64,000 bases of DNA from Aurelia coerulea (Eukaryota; Cnidaria; Scyphozoa; Semaeostomeae; Ulmaridae), in assembly GCA_039566865.1 (NCBI GenBank), contig CM076955.1:7318501-7382500 (forward strand). The letters run 5' to 3'. The position numbers were made by a program, and so were the translations under genes. Position 1 is the first letter of the stretch, and each line of letters starts with the position of its first letter. This document shows, in pieces, positions 21,166 to 32,752 of the stretch. Under the pieces are notes generated by a model. That model saw nothing but the letters and a program-made list of their open reading frames with translations, did no database searches and was not told where the DNA came from.

Positions 21166-21770
21166 TACTGGGTGCGCCAAAATAAACTATGCACGTTTGG
21201 CAGGCCACAATAAATTGAACAATGGACCGATTTTGAAGATTTATGACTTAATATTTAGCAGAAAGCCTGAATTAGATTCTAGGACTTTTCGCAAATTTTT
21301 CCGTTTTCAGTTTTTAGAGCTAGAAGCAACTTTCTTAAATGTTCGTTTTCGAAAATATTGAAAACGACCAAAAAACGTCGAACAAATTTTAAAAGATTCG
21401 GCAAGAATGAATAAAGAGAAACAGTTTTCAGGGGGACTTGGGGGTTTAGTACACACTCTCGTACAGCAGATTACAATTGGTCGATTTCTAAATCGCAAAT
21501 CACAACGAACAAGTTCTCTCTTTGTCCATTCATGTCGATTCTTTAGAAAACTTGATCGATGATTTATGATCGTTTTCAGTGTTTTTCGAAAACTAAAATT
21601 TTAGGAAACTCGCTTCTAGCTCTAAAACCAAATGAAAAAATTGGCAAAAAATCCCTTTATCTAATTTAGGCCTTCTGCTAACGATTAAGTTATAAATCTT
21701 CAAAATCGGTCCATTGTACGATTTATTGTGGCCTTCCAAACGTGCATAGTCTATTTTGGCGCACCCGGTA
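21166..21770. mobile_element. mariner-type MITE (family M2), copy 1
   Basis: TA at 21166-21167 and 21769-21770. TIRs of about 45 bp contain GGTGCGCCAAAATAAACTAT and GCAGGCCACAATAAATTG. Second inverted arms lie further inside. A second copy is at 56809-57403. No intact transposase. Confidence 0.88.
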
Positions 21771-22039
21771 CCTCAGGCTACGTTTAACAGTAGAAAAGTT
21801 TGTTTTGTACAATTTTGACATTTTCATTCTTTTGGCAATAATTACACTAAAATGGAAATCTGGATCACAGTGCAAAGGTGTTCTGAATGCGCGCTATTGT
21901 TACCGACGTGACGCTACAGGGATGACACTATGGTTATGACGCCTTCTAGAACAATGACAATGACGCCGTTTGCACAAAAATGGACATAAACTGTGTTCAT
22001 GTACATAAACTATGATTATGTGCACATAAACACAGTAAA

Positions 22040-22970
22040 TAAAATAAAATCTTCGCTGACATCTGTTTTATCATGATTTGACCTTCACTGAAGTTTCAGT
22101 TCATTTGCATTGAAACCCGACGAGATGGTTTGTGCATATCTCTAATTGATTCTTTCAAGTATTGCAAATTTCATGACTCTATTTACATTCCTTCCTTCTT
22201 TTTCGTTCGCTCGGCACCTTGCGGTTTGAAATTTTTCAAATATGCTTTGATTTTTCAAAAGTCATGTCTCTTGAGAGGAAATCTACAATGAAACCAAAGC
22301 AAAGTGACTTCTGATTCAGATTTAAGGTTATGAAGTCTGAGTGCTGCTAATTGCTATTTTCGTCGCCCATTATGCCCATCAGTTTACCAGAGAAGTTTCC
22401 AATCGCTTCAAAATATTAAAATGTAACATTCAATAAAAAAAACACCAATGTAGGTTAAAATCTTACTTACTGACTTGGAAAATCATCGAAACACAAAAAA
22501 ATGCAGCATTATATTAAGTCTATTTTCATTTTAGAAACTATGCCACAAATCATCTATCCATGCACAAGAGATAAGGCAGGATTTAGAACAACTCGAAGCA
22601 TGTATTTCAATTGCCAAAACTCGAAGTTTATGTTAATTCTTATTGATATTTTTGGGCTTAAAGTACCAAATGATCAACAAAAAACAGTAAATAAAGCTAT
22701 TTTTCTTATTAAAACTTTTTACCGGAGAGTAGTGTTCATTGTTTCTCCTGCGGCCATAATGGGCGACGCTAGAAGAAAACGACGTTTTTACCCCCTTCTT
22801 TAAAATCTTCTAAAATCAGTATAAAGAGTTTAAGTAAAAAATCAATACTCTGTGATCTTAATCTCCGTTAGTTGGTGATATAATCTGGCTATTTTGGTTT
22901 TTTCATTAATTGCTCTTTTTGGATCTAACTCAGAACTTCGCGACGACATGGGCATAATGGGCGACACCAC
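22040..22970. repeat. Dispersed repeat with CATAATGGGCGACA ends (family G)
   Basis: The motif GTCGCCCATTATG and its complement occur at 22362, 22755 and 22951, and again at 24071 and 26941. The flanking sequence (GACATCNNTTTTATCAT..., CATTGAAACCCAACAAGAT type) is shared with 27040-27240 and, inverted, with 23040-23230 and 23880-24000. These are pieces of one repeat family broken and nested in each other; borders not resolved. Confidence 0.5.
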
Positions 22971-24301
22971 TCTATGTTTATGTCATTTTTGTGCAAACGG
23001 CGTTCCATAGACTTCACCTCCTAAAATATGAATAAGAAATAAATTTGCTTTGGTTTCATTGTAGATGACTTCCTCTCAAGAGACTTTATCTTTGAAAAAT
23101 CAAGGCAGATTTAGAAACTTTCTAATCGCAAAGCAATGAGCGAGCAAAAAAGAAAGAACTCATTCAAATAGAATTATGATATTGGCAAATACTTACAGAG
23201 TTGATTGAAGTACAACCAACAACTATGTAGAGTAAAATAGTTTTTGGTCATAAAACTACCATTATATTGCAAAACACTGCATGTTTGGCATCATTTCAAA
23301 TATATTCTGAGAGCTGCATTTGAATCTTTCAAGCATTTATGAAATTTTATTGACTTGAGAGGGGCTCAGTCCCTTGGGAAATATTTGAAGTTGCTGTTCT
23401 TTTTTGCAAAACAAATTTGTCATCCTATGAAACTGTGATCCCTTCTGATTAGGAATCTGCAAGCAGAATGCGGTAAAAATCGTTCCTTGTGAAACAGTGA
23501 GCACTAGAATAGCTTTAGAGCCCTGTTCGAAGTTATTTCTGTCAAATTTTACTAAAAAAGTGTAGAAGCAAAAAATTGACCAAAGTGCATTCGATGACAG
23601 GCGATGATCAAACAAATCACTTTATGAAAAATCTAACTTCATATTACTGTTTGCGAAGACCTGAACTTTCCAATGATGTCAAGGAGTTTGAAAAACTTGC
23701 GACGCAATAAACTGCCTAAAATTCCCAAGGGACAAAACCCCCCTCAAGTAAAAAGCATTTGACAATGCTTGCAAGAATCAAGTTCCACTCGCTGAGCTCT
23801 TTCGAATGATGTCTTGTTTGCATTATTATGGAAAATAATCGTAGTTCTATGACCAAAGACAGTTGTACTTCGCATCGCTTTTAGTTGTACTTTAGTGATA
23901 AGAGATGTGCACGCATTGTCTCTTTGGGTTTCAATGCAAAGGAACTGGAGCTTTATTGAAGGTCAAATTAGGATACAACAAAGATTTCTCACGTAATTAC
24001 AATATTGTTATTAGTTTCCAATCCCCTGAGATTTTAATCTTTCTTGCTAATTGGCCATAATTAGCAACCAGCATAATGGGTGACATTACTCTATCAAGAT
24101 GACAATGGTTGCATTATTTCAAAATCATTGCTCTGATTGCAATTTCAACTCAACTGGCAATTGCGAGAATAGAATTAAATTGGAATTTTAAATGCCAATA
24201 GGTTCTCTATATAAACAGCTAAAGAATAAAAGTCATTTCTACTATTCATGTAGCCTACATGTAGACCCATTATTCCAAAAGAAGAAAGGGTCTACGAAAC
24301 A

Positions 24302-24646
24302 ATGAGCAAAAGCTTGCTACTACATCCAGAGTTCTGGAACTTAATTCATGCTCCTTTGTTGGAGATGCGGGAGAACAATGAATGCGAGCTTACATTGCCT
24401 CTAGGATGGAAAATAAGTGAAAAATATGTGCCCCTCGCATGGGATTGGCTTATCTTTGCTTCGCAGAAGATTTTGATGCAATCACCATTATTCAAACGCT
24501 GGATACTAACAGCAATTTGTTGTTATTTGTTGTTATGTGTAGTTCTTTTCAAGCGCTTCCAAGAGCAGCTTCCAAGAAAGATCATCTACAACTCCATAGC
24601 GATATGGCTGATTTACATGAATAAAGAAAAAAGTACCCCCTTTTGA
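24302..24646 (+). CDS. Orphan frame, doubtful
   Basis: A 114-codon frame with ATG. The first half is coding-like (HPEFWNLIHAPLLEMREN), but its second half competes with another open frame over the same bases (from 24439), and it ends inside a transposon fragment. No family recognised. It could be a decayed gene fragment or chance. Confidence 0.18.
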   Translation: MSKSLLLHPEFWNLIHAPLLEMRENNECELTLPLGWKISEKYVPLAWDWLIFASQKILMQSPLFKRWILTAICCYLLLCVVLFKRFQEQLPRKIIYNSIAIWLIYMNKEKSTPF

Positions 24647-25145
24647 CTGGAAATAGAAACTAAGCAATAAGATATCATTGCTATCCAACTTCACAGCTAA
24701 ATTTAACAATGTTCAACTTAGATACACGTACCTTGCATTTAGAAATCGTCCACCAAATATCGGAGATACAGATTCACAAAGTCAAAATTTACAGTGCACC
24801 CAAAACCAGAGGTTTTGAAAAAGGGCCTACTGGTCATGATTTGTATCGTGGACATTTTCCAAAGTACCTGTAGACTTTAAGTTTCCGTGTTTTGCTTTTG
24901 AAAAGAATGAAAGATGCATGGAAATTGCGCTGATTAAACAAATATAGTAAAAATGTGGTAGGAGTGATAAAGTCGTGCCACATCTCCAAAATAAGCGTGC
25001 ATGTGCTCCTTTTCCTCTTCTTTAATACAACACACTTGGGATCGAATGCAATGCAAGGACCGTTTCCTCAAAAGAAAAGTCACTTCAAGAACAATATGAA
25101 GTAATTCAAGTTATAAATCTTGTCAAAAATAAAAAGTAAAGGTCA
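24627..25145 (+). mobile_element. Fragment of mariner-type element (family M3)
   Basis: Matches the left 500 bp of the full element at 54780-56579 (shared AAAGTACCCCCTTTTGACTG, ACCAGAGGTTTTGAAAAAGG and following). The 3' half is missing. Confidence 0.68.
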
Positions 25146-26071
25146 AGTCTTTTCTTTGCAAATCTTCAAGTATTAAAAGTTATTCATACTTCACCAGTTT
25201 GCTTCTTTGCAAGTGAAATGTCTCTTTCCAAGAGACTTATTGTTATATCCTGTGAATCAGAAGCGAAAAGAGAGTAAAAGTTAAAGCAAAATATTTTCCG
25301 AATAAGGATTTAGAAATTTGAAATATTTTTGCCACATCAATGATGATGCAATTTGTTTCATCAAAATATTTAATCGAAAATTTACCTGTAATCAAAACGC
25401 GTTGTAGCTACCTTTATATAGATCAATGAGATAAAAAGCAATACACAGTAGAAAGATGAATAGAACGCTGACATTTTCTAATATATTCAATATAAAAATT
25501 TTGCAAAAACGAACTAATTGAGACACACGATATGTGACCTAAGGCATAACTAATCTTGTGATTCGTTTGAAATTTAGTATATTTAGCTTACTGTAGGTTA
25601 CTGGAAAAGCATTTTAAATTTTGAAAATGACAAAAGAAAGCATATGTCCAAGTATACAGTCACATTCAATTTTCCAAAACTTTAGAACATCTCGTTCTCT
25701 CAAGAATTAATGAGCTTCTATCCGACAGATTTACAGGCAGAGAACAGTACAGATTTCAAGCTACAGAATGGACCAATGTGGTCTCGAGTTACTGTTTTCA
25801 CAAAAGATATCCTTTATCATGTAGCACTTTCCAAAAACTTTAGGTTTCAAGTGAAATTTTGACTTTCTGAGCTTTTGGACAAAAGAATGACAACTTTAGC
25901 TGTGCAGTATTCGGAAAATGCCAATATCTCCTCGTTTTCCTCTTTTTCAGTCAAAAATGTGTACTTTTTTAAAGAAAACACCACTCAGGATAGATTGGCC
26001 AAAGTGGGATACAAAGTTTAGATCTACCTGTTTTTCTTTCGTGGGCATTCAGATACGCAATGAGACACATC
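25146..26071. other. Intron sequence, nothing recognised
   Basis: AT-rich. No convincing frame, repeat pair or RNA gene. Confidence 0.4.
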
Positions 26072-26493
26072 TACACGTTTTATTTTTATAAGAAACTTGG
26101 ATCAGCACTTAGTACTAAAAGTTTCTTAATTTCGCATGAAAATTTCGGTGTTTTAGTAGTAAAAGTTTCTTAATTAGTTTCTTATTTTTGGGCCTAAAAT
26201 TGCGGTATTATTCGAAGTTGAGCCTTCTTTTCGAGAAAGGGCTTACATTGCATTGACATTGTCATCAAGAAGAAGCCATGCACATCAAGGCAAAAATTTA
26301 CAAATTTTGCAGTTAAAAGTCAAGGAAAGATGAATGTACCTTTGTTAGAGAGACATAGAATGAGAGAGACATACAGAAATAAAGTTTTAGAGTTTCTTAA
26401 CTGTTCTTGAGCGTAGTACTAGAGTTTCTTAAATTTTTGGTCATCGTAGTACTAGTTTCTTATAAACCAGTTTCTTATAAAAAAAACGTGTAT
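26072..26493. mobile_element. MITE family T, copy 2
   Basis: TACACGTTTT with TATAAGAAAC at the left, TTTCTTATAA with ACGTGTA at the right. Internal TTTCTTAA boxes as in the other copies. It lies 79 bp downstream (minus sense) of host exon 26572-26649. Confidence 0.7.
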
Positions 26494-26571
26494 TTGAACA
26501 GAATACATGCTTTGAAAAAGATACTTTGATGGGCAGAGAATCCCTGAGAATTTTTAAAACATTGAACTAAC

Positions 26572-26649
26572 CTCTTGTATCGCCTGTGAATCGTTTATTT
26601 TTTCCATTGCCTTTTGAATACCATCTTGCACAATTTTTGAGCTGCCATT
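26572..26649 (-). CDS. Host gene, exon 6
   Basis: A 78-nt (26-codon) minus-strand exon, phase 0 on both sides: acceptor TTTTTTCCCAG before 26649, donor AGAG/GTTAGT after 26572. The peptide is an amphipathic helix-like stretch (KIVQDGIQKAMEKINDSQ). Phase-0 borders fit both exon 5 (51718-51846, ends phase 0) and exon 7 (8625-8707, starts phase 0). The helix superficially recalls the first helix of periplasmic-binding-type receptor domains, but I do not claim that family. Confidence 0.7.
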
Positions 26650-27228
26650 CTGGGAAAAAATTCTCCTGTATTTATGCGATTATGGCCTTTTTGTTTAAGT
26701 CAAAACTTCAGCACATAGTGACAGGATCTATCTCGTTGTTAGAGATCTTTAACAATGTCTAAAACAATAGACCTTTTCATCCAAAATAGCAAAAACGACA
26801 AACAGGTGTGCTTCCTTTTTTATCATGTGGACATCTACGAAGCCAAAAGATCAAATACCATGAAGTATCAGCAAGGATCAAATATCAGCAAGGAAAGATA
26901 TCCATGCGTCCAAAATTCACATAAATTATAAAAGAATTAGAGTAATGTCGCCTATTGTGCCCGGTCACCCAATGTAGCTGACGAGCAAGAGAAATAAGAT
27001 TTCAGGGGAGTGCAGACTAGAAATCAAAGTGCAATGGCACGGAAAATCTTCGCTGACATCAATTTTATCATAACTTGGCCTTCACTATGATTTCAGTTGC
27101 TTTGCATTGAAACCCAACAAGATATTTTATGCACATCATTTATCGAATCTGTAAGTATTTGTCAATTTCATGTTTCTATTTAAATACCATCTTGTCTTTC
27201 CTTTCGCTCAGCCAGAGCAGAGGTGATT

Positions 27229-27445
27229 TCTTGTAGAGACATCATTTAGGCCTAAGCTTGTCCTCGCTTAAAACTCATTCCATTGCACTTAAAAAGTAAT
27301 GGTAAAGTTCTTGAGCTAGATAATGCGCTTACCCATGACTCAGACACCAGTTTGACTTCGTTTGCATTCTTTAATTAGCCAAATTTTTGTAAGAAACAAC
27401 CAGTTGTGGGCGAATTGCAAAAACTTTCCTCGGTCCATATTTTTC
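27229..27445. repeat. Left arm of inverted repeat flanking the DIRS-type element
   Basis: About 215 bp matching 33336-33552 in reverse complement (shared CCTAAGCTTGTCCTCGCTTA, CCAGTTTGACTTCGTTTGC and CAACCAGTTGTGGG). Divergence is about 10-15 percent. It could be the ends of an older DNA element into which the retrotransposon went, or two independent repeats. Confidence 0.68.
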
Positions 27446-27449
27446 TCTA

Positions 27450-27823
27450 CACAGATTCTCCGCTTCAAACAATAAACAGTGAACTTTGACATTGTATCTT
27501 AAAAGTCTTGCATCACAGAACATTCCTTTTGAACGATTCCATGCGCTTTAGCGAGGCACTCATGAATTGTATTCACGCATTTCGTTCTTTTCGTTCTTAT
27601 TTCAATCAATGCAAAACATAAAAAGAACAAAATATTGTTTTGAGTTCGCTAAAAAAGATACCTGGTCTTGCACTTTTGTTTGTTTGCATTGACTGATTTA
27701 ACCAAATGCGTGAAAACAATTGCCTCGCTGAGGCGCATGGAATCGTTCTATAGGAATGTTTTGTGATGCAAGACTTTTATGATACAAAGTTCACTGTTTG
27801 TTGCTTGAAGCGGATAGACTGTG
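27450..27823. mobile_element. Foldback MITE
   Basis: Arms of about 130-150 bp: ACAGATTCTCCGCTTCAAAC at the left, its near-complement ending GATAGACTGTG at 27823. Short AT-rich loop. No coding frame. Confidence 0.8.
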
Positions 27824-28798
27824 CAGATAAAAATAAATAATATTCATGCCTATCATGAATACAGTTAATTCGGCGAGTGGGCTAATTTGTGTTATTGAGA
27901 TGAGTCAGGAAAGAGCTGAAAGTACAGTGGGCCAAATTCAATATCCCCAATTTTTCCCACGCACATAAGAATTAAAATTTTGTACAAGCATAGTTATGTC
28001 GAAAGAGTAAATTGGCAGAGAGGAGAAAACAAATACATACCCCTGTAAATAATGCAGGACCGCGGGGCGGTCCGGTAGTTTATAGTTATTCTTAATTAGC
28101 TATTTCAGCACTAAAGTGAAACTTTCGTTGGGTTAATTTTACCACCGCAGTTTTATCCGATATCTCCCGCTAAGGAGTTTTTACGTGGACTGTAGCGCGG
28201 ATCAGTGTCTAAAGAAAAAGCAAAATATCATCTCGCCTTTGGTCGCCTATAAGACTTCGGGAAAGCCTAATGTAGGTCACGACGAGTAAAACATCGGCTC
28301 ACATCACACATTAGTGTAATAGAAGGGAATAGCGGATTAAAGTAATTAGATGGGCGGCCGTTGCCAGCTTTGCTGGAGTGTTGCGGGGCCCCCTCTAATC
28401 AGTAAAAAACACCCTCTTGGGTAAAACACTTAGCAGCTCAGGAAGAGAAATTCGTTACCAAAGAGAGCGGCAAGCACTTTCTCCTCATGAATGTGTGACC
28501 GCGCTATGTCAAGATCCCCCATCAGAGTAAGCTTAAAAACACGCCTCACATGGATCCTGGATTAACCAATCACTGGATGCAAAAATTTTATAACAGATTC
28601 AAACCGAAAGAAACAAAGGTTTCCACTTTTCTCATCAGAGTTAACCTAAACCAATCACAGGACAGCAAAATTTGTAACACATAAATCTATAAAGTGGCAA
28701 TACGCCTCCTTCACCCATTCATCTCAAATTTTAAGTCAGAAAACGGATGAAAATCTTTCAGAAGAAAAAATCCTTTCGAGTGTTACCAGGCAGGAAAA

Positions 28799-29941
28799 AT
28801 GCCGCCCGAAAGGAGAAGCACTAGGGCGGGAACCAGAGCCAGCACCGCCTCTAGCAGTACAGCGGGCGGAACAGCAAGTGCCTCGAGCAGTGCAGCAAAT
28901 GCAAGTAATTCCAGTTCAGCAGGAGAAGCAGCGACAGCTCCCTCGAATAATGGCGCTCTTACAAGCGAACAGTTAGCACAGGTATCTACAGTGGTATAGG
29001 AAGCAATCATGGCAGCATTTCGCCAGCCACCCGCAGTAAGTAGGACGGAACAACACCCCCCAACTGCCGTTCAAGGCCCATCAAATCCACCAGCCGCAGC
29101 TACAATCACAATTCCAGCACTGGGTGAGCAAATGGAGAATTTTTGTTCCACTGGCCAAGCTTCCTTGCCTTTTCACGTGACCCCTCAAGCCGTGCAGTTT
29201 CCTCAACAAGCAAGTTTCACACTTGATGAAGGCTTTGCCGATATACCTCAACAAATGGTTGACAGCATACAGAAGGGTGAGTTTTTTGAACTAAATCAGT
29301 TACTCCCAGAAAACTTGTACAAGCTTGCATTTACACCAATTCAAACTGAGAACCTTTCTGTGGCGATTGGTGAGAATAATGAACTGAAACTTGTCCCCAA
29401 TAAGCAAAAGAAAATGATCACCACAGTTGAAGAGTGGACAACAGCATTTCATACATATACGAAAGTTTTAATCGATAGATATCCTGCAAGAGCCCCTGAA
29501 CTTTTGAATTATATGGATATTATCAGGCAAGCCGCTCTCTATCAGAGGTCAAATGCGTGGCTAATCTACGATATTAAGTTTCGTCACAAAGCTGCAAAAA
29601 CTAAATCTTTGTCATGGTCTGTCATTGACCCACAACTCTGGTTAAGAACCTTCACCGGAAATCAAGCCCAAATGGAGTTAGATGCAGCTCTTTTTAGCAA
29701 AGGACCCTCGGGAAATTCAAGAGTTGGTGCAGAGAGGGACGGAACCTGCAACAACTACAATAAAGGCATGCCGTGTAGAAGATCCCCCTGCCCGTTTGCC
29801 CACAGATGCAACCGACCAGGCTGTAATGCCCCCCACCCTGGCAACCTCTGTCCAAAACAACCAGCCACGGGAAAACCCTATGAAACCCCAGGTAGAAACG
29901 GACAGGCAGGCTCCACCAACGATTACGCACGCCATAAGTAA
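28799..29941 (+). CDS. YR retrotransposon gag-like protein, one internal stop
   Basis: Frame beginning with ATG at 28799. The first 66 codons are rich in Ser, Ala and Thr and end at a TAG (28997-28999). The same frame continues, with an ATG at 29009, for 310 codons. The C-terminal part holds a zinc-finger-like cluster (CNNYNKGMPC...CPFAHRC...CNAPHPGNLCP; about residues 247-283 of the 310) typical of the gag of these elements. The protein should coat the element RNA. The stop might be read through, might be decay, or the 29009 ATG may be the real start. Overlaps pol by about 260 nt in another frame. Confidence 0.8.
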
Positions 29942-31565
29942 GGAAACCAAGGATAAGCCCAAAATTGTATCGCCTATTAATGTTGAGAGGTTAGAATTTG
30001 AATTACAAGCTCACCCAAACCAGGCATTTGTAAATAAGCTGTGTACAGAGTTGAGGGAGGGCGCTAGAATTGGATACGAGGGTGCTTGGACACCACGAAT
30101 ATCTCGGAATCTCCCAACGGCCCTCGCTAACCCAGAAAAAATTAGCAGGAATCTGGAAAAAGAGATTTCTGCTGGAAGAGTAGAGGGACCATTTTCATCG
30201 CCACCTTTTCCTAATTTCGAGGTCTCACCCCTCGGAATTATCCCGAAAAAGAATTCAGACAAGTTTAGGACCATTTTCCACCTCTCGTATCCTAAGACTG
30301 GCCATTCCATTAACTCTGGTATTGATAAAGAGCCGTTCTCTCTTAATTATATCACAACTGACAATGCAACTGAAGCGATCCAAGCCTTTGGACAAGGGAC
30401 AAAAATGGCAAAAACCGATATTGAGTCCGCTTTTCGACTGTATTTCGTGCATCCTGAGGATTGGGAATTGTTAGGTATGAAATGGGAAGGCAAGTATTTC
30501 TTCGAGAAGTCTATTCCTTTTGGCATAAGATCCGGTCCGTTCATTTTTAACCAACTCGCTGAGGCGATTGAGTGGATCTTACGGTACAATTGTGGTATCT
30601 CTTATGTGGTTCACTTTCTTGACGATTTCCTGATAATGGAACCACCTTTTGTAGGCTCATCCACCATTTTCTCATGTGACATCAGTTTATCAAGCATGCT
30701 AAACACATTTAAGGCTCCTGGCGTGCTAATGTCTAAGGAGAAAACACAAGGTCCAACAACTAGGATTGAGTTTTTAGGTATCATATTGGATTCCGAAAGA
30801 ATGGAAGCTTGCCTGCCCAATGATAAGGTTACCCGTCTTAAAATAGAATTAGAGAGGTGGTCTAATAAATCATCTGCTACATTACAGGAAATCCAGTCCC
30901 TTATTGGATCCCTAAACTTTGCCTGTAAGGTTATTCCCCCAGGTGGGCCATTTCTTCAACGCATAATACACTTAACTATAGGCGTAACTAAGCCCCATCA
31001 CCATATCTCGTTGAATAAAGGGTTTTTTGAAGACATCAACACCTGGCGTTCTTTTTTGGACGGTTGGGATGGCAAAAAATTATTCCTAAATTCCACCTGG
31101 GACACCTCCCTATCCCTGTATCTGTATACCGATGCCTCTGGGTCTATTGGTTATGGTGGTATTCATGGGAACCAATGGTTTCAAGGAAAATGGCCTCCTC
31201 ATCAAAGCCTTGGAGCTCCAAATATTAGCATAAACTGGCAAGAACTCTTTGCTATAATTGTAGCATGCAGCATTTGGAGCAAATCATGGTCACAAAAAAG
31301 AGTTCTGTTTTATTGTGATAATGAATCAGTAGTTAGCATCATAAATACAAAGCGTTCTAGATGCAGTAAGATTATGGAATTAGTTAGAATTCTTACGCTT
31401 TTAACGCTAAAGTATAATTTTTACTTCAAAGCTAAACATATTTCTGGTAGTAGAAATGAAGTTGCTGATGCCTTATCTCGCTTTCAGGTAACCCGGTTCC
31501 GTCAGCTTGCACCATGGGCAGATGGCAAGCCACAACGAGTTCCGAAGAACCTTTCGCTTCTCTAG
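29682..31565 (+). CDS. YR retrotransposon reverse transcriptase-RNase H
   Basis: An open 627-codon frame; the first 85 or so codons overlap gag in another frame, so translation probably begins later or by frameshift. Reverse transcriptase: TDIESAFRLYFVHPEDW, IPFGIRSGPFIFNQL and the catalytic VHFLDDF at about residue 313. RNase H follows: YTDASGSIGYGG (about 483), the glutamate in NWQELFAI, the aspartate in YCDNESVV, and a last aspartate in NEVADALSRF. All metal-binding residues appear present and no stop interrupts the domain. It overlaps the recombinase frame by 52 nt. Confidence 0.92.
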   Translation: MQLFLAKDPREIQELVQRGTEPATTTIKACRVEDPPARLPTDATDQAVMPPTLATSVQNNQPRENPMKPQVETDRQAPPTITHAISKETKDKPKIVSPINVERLEFELQAHPNQAFVNKLCTELREGARIGYEGAWTPRISRNLPTALANPEKISRNLEKEISAGRVEGPFSSPPFPNFEVSPLGIIPKKNSDKFRTIFHLSYPKTGHSINSGIDKEPFSLNYITTDNATEAIQAFGQGTKMAKTDIESAFRLYFVHPEDWELLGMKWEGKYFFEKSIPFGIRSGPFIFNQLAEAIEWILRYNCGISYVVHFLDDFLIMEPPFVGSSTIFSCDISLSSMLNTFKAPGVLMSKEKTQGPTTRIEFLGIILDSERMEACLPNDKVTRLKIELERWSNKSSATLQEIQSLIGSLNFACKVIPPGGPFLQRIIHLTIGVTKPHHHISLNKGFFEDINTWRSFLDGWDGKKLFLNSTWDTSLSLYLYTDASGSIGYGGIHGNQWFQGKWPPHQSLGAPNISINWQELFAIIVACSIWSKSWSQKRVLFYCDNESVVSIINTKRSRCSKIMELVRILTLLTLKYNFYFKAKHISGSRNEVADALSRFQVTRFRQLAPWADGKPQRVPKNLSLL

Positions 31566-32518
31566 TTCCAAATTTGCAATATTTTGCATCCAATTCTTTA
31601 GCTGAAAATACAAAGCGAGCATATGCAACTGGGATAAATCAATACAAAAAATTCTTTTATGGCTTTAAACTGCAGAAACATTGACGACTCCTCCCAAGCA
31701 ATGAAGTTACGCTATGCTACTTTGCGGTATTTATGGCAAAAATCGTTAAACATGACACAATCAAATCTTATCTTGCTGCGATTAAGCATTTTCATTTGGT
31801 GAACTGCTTCAATCTAAAACTCGAAAATTTCTTACAGTTGCAATTTATTCTTCGTGGGATAAAGAGAAGTCAAAACCCAGAACAGAGAACAAGGTTACCA
31901 ATTTTAAAGTGTCATTTACAAGTGTTTCAAGAGTGTCTGCTTAAATCCTTGACAAGGAAGGAAGATAACCTTATGCTGTGGGCTGCCATCTGCCTTGCAT
32001 TTTTTGGCTTTCTACGAATAAGTGAATTTACCTGCAGTGAGAAATTTCATCCTGCTTTACATCTAAGCAGATCTGACATCACATTTAGTCCATCTTTTGA
32101 AGAGCCCATCTCAATGTCGGTTATAATTAAAGGCTCAAAAACTGACCCGTTTAGGAAAGGTGTGTCCCTCATCATTGGGAGAAGCTACAGTCCTATCTGT
32201 GCTGTTTCCGCTGTAAAAGATTACCTAGAAGCTACAACGTACAGAAACGGTCCACTTTTTCAATATTCTGATGGTCGATATCTAACCAAGGGTTTGTTTA
32301 CAACAGCTATCCGCCAGTTTCTCACAACAGCAGGATATAAACCCCAGCATTACGCAGGTCACAGCTTTCGAATTGGCGCTGCCACATCAGCTGCCTCAGC
32401 AAAACTCCCTCCGTGGCTGATCAAAGATTTAGGACGATGGACATCCGATTGTTATGAACGGTACATTAGAACTCCGTCCAATGTATTTATTAAAGCTTCA
32501 AAAATTTTGTTAGGCTAG
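31514..32518 (+). CDS. YR retrotransposon tyrosine recombinase, one internal stop
   Basis: Frame from ATG 31514 overlapping the end of pol. A TGA at 31682-31684 interrupts it after 56 codons; from 31733 it is open for 261 codons. The catalytic domain shows the expected residues: arginine in FFGFLRISEF, the HSFR box in GHSFRIGAATSAA, and the nucleophile tyrosine in YERYI close to the C-terminus. The enzyme would integrate the circular cDNA by site-specific-type recombination. The N-terminal stop removes the core-binding domain start, so this copy is probably defective unless suppressed. Confidence 0.9.
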
Positions 32519-32752
32519 GCTTTAGTAACGTTCTTCGCCAACTTTTCTTGTCTGGGGATTGCGGAGGCGCAATTGTGGGAGTCAATAGTCCCTAACAGGC
32601 CAATTTTGTCATAGACCACGAAAAGTTGAAAGCTTGTTTTTCTCAATCATGCAAAACCTATTCTGTGGCCTAAATACCCATACAATCTCTACAATGAGAT
32701 ACAGGTAAATCCGTTTGATTGGCCATGATTATCTATCTAATTGGATTTGCCA

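Larger units (their letters stand above)
20228..23013. mobile_element. TIR element of unknown superfamily (family F), with nested insertions
   Basis: Ends TATGGAACGCCGTTTGCAC followed by AAAAA at 20234 and the complement at 22981-23007. The flanks GACTTC on both sides suggest a 6-bp target duplication (or ACTT if the TIR starts one base out). Inside: a dense palindrome array of ACATAAAC/GTTTATGT units, a mariner MITE (21166-21770), and repeats containing CATAATGGGCGACA. No transposase frame. Confidence 0.62.
24071..26962. repeat. Possible long TIR element of family G
   Basis: Motif GCATAATGGGTGACATTACT at 24071 and its complement AGTAATGTCGCCTATTGTGC at 26941 are in inverted orientation 2.9 kb apart. 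Between them lie a family-M3 fragment (24627-25145), a family-T MITE (26072-26493), host exon 26572-26649 and unclassified sequence. A transposon enclosing a host exon would be odd, so the two ends may be unrelated copies. Confidence 0.3.

Noticed and set aside
22501..22803. 100-codon plus-strand frame
   Set aside because: Ends inside the family-G repeat motif; no domain.
23197..23222. 26-nt exon candidate with good acceptor and GTAAGT donor
   Set aside because: It lies in sequence shared with the family-G repeats at 22.1 and 27.1 kb, so the splice-like sites are probably coincidental.
26571..26649. Assigning the host protein to the periplasmic-binding/ANF-receptor family
   Set aside because: Only one helix-like exon is suggestive; other exons do not show the expected pattern, so no family is claimed.
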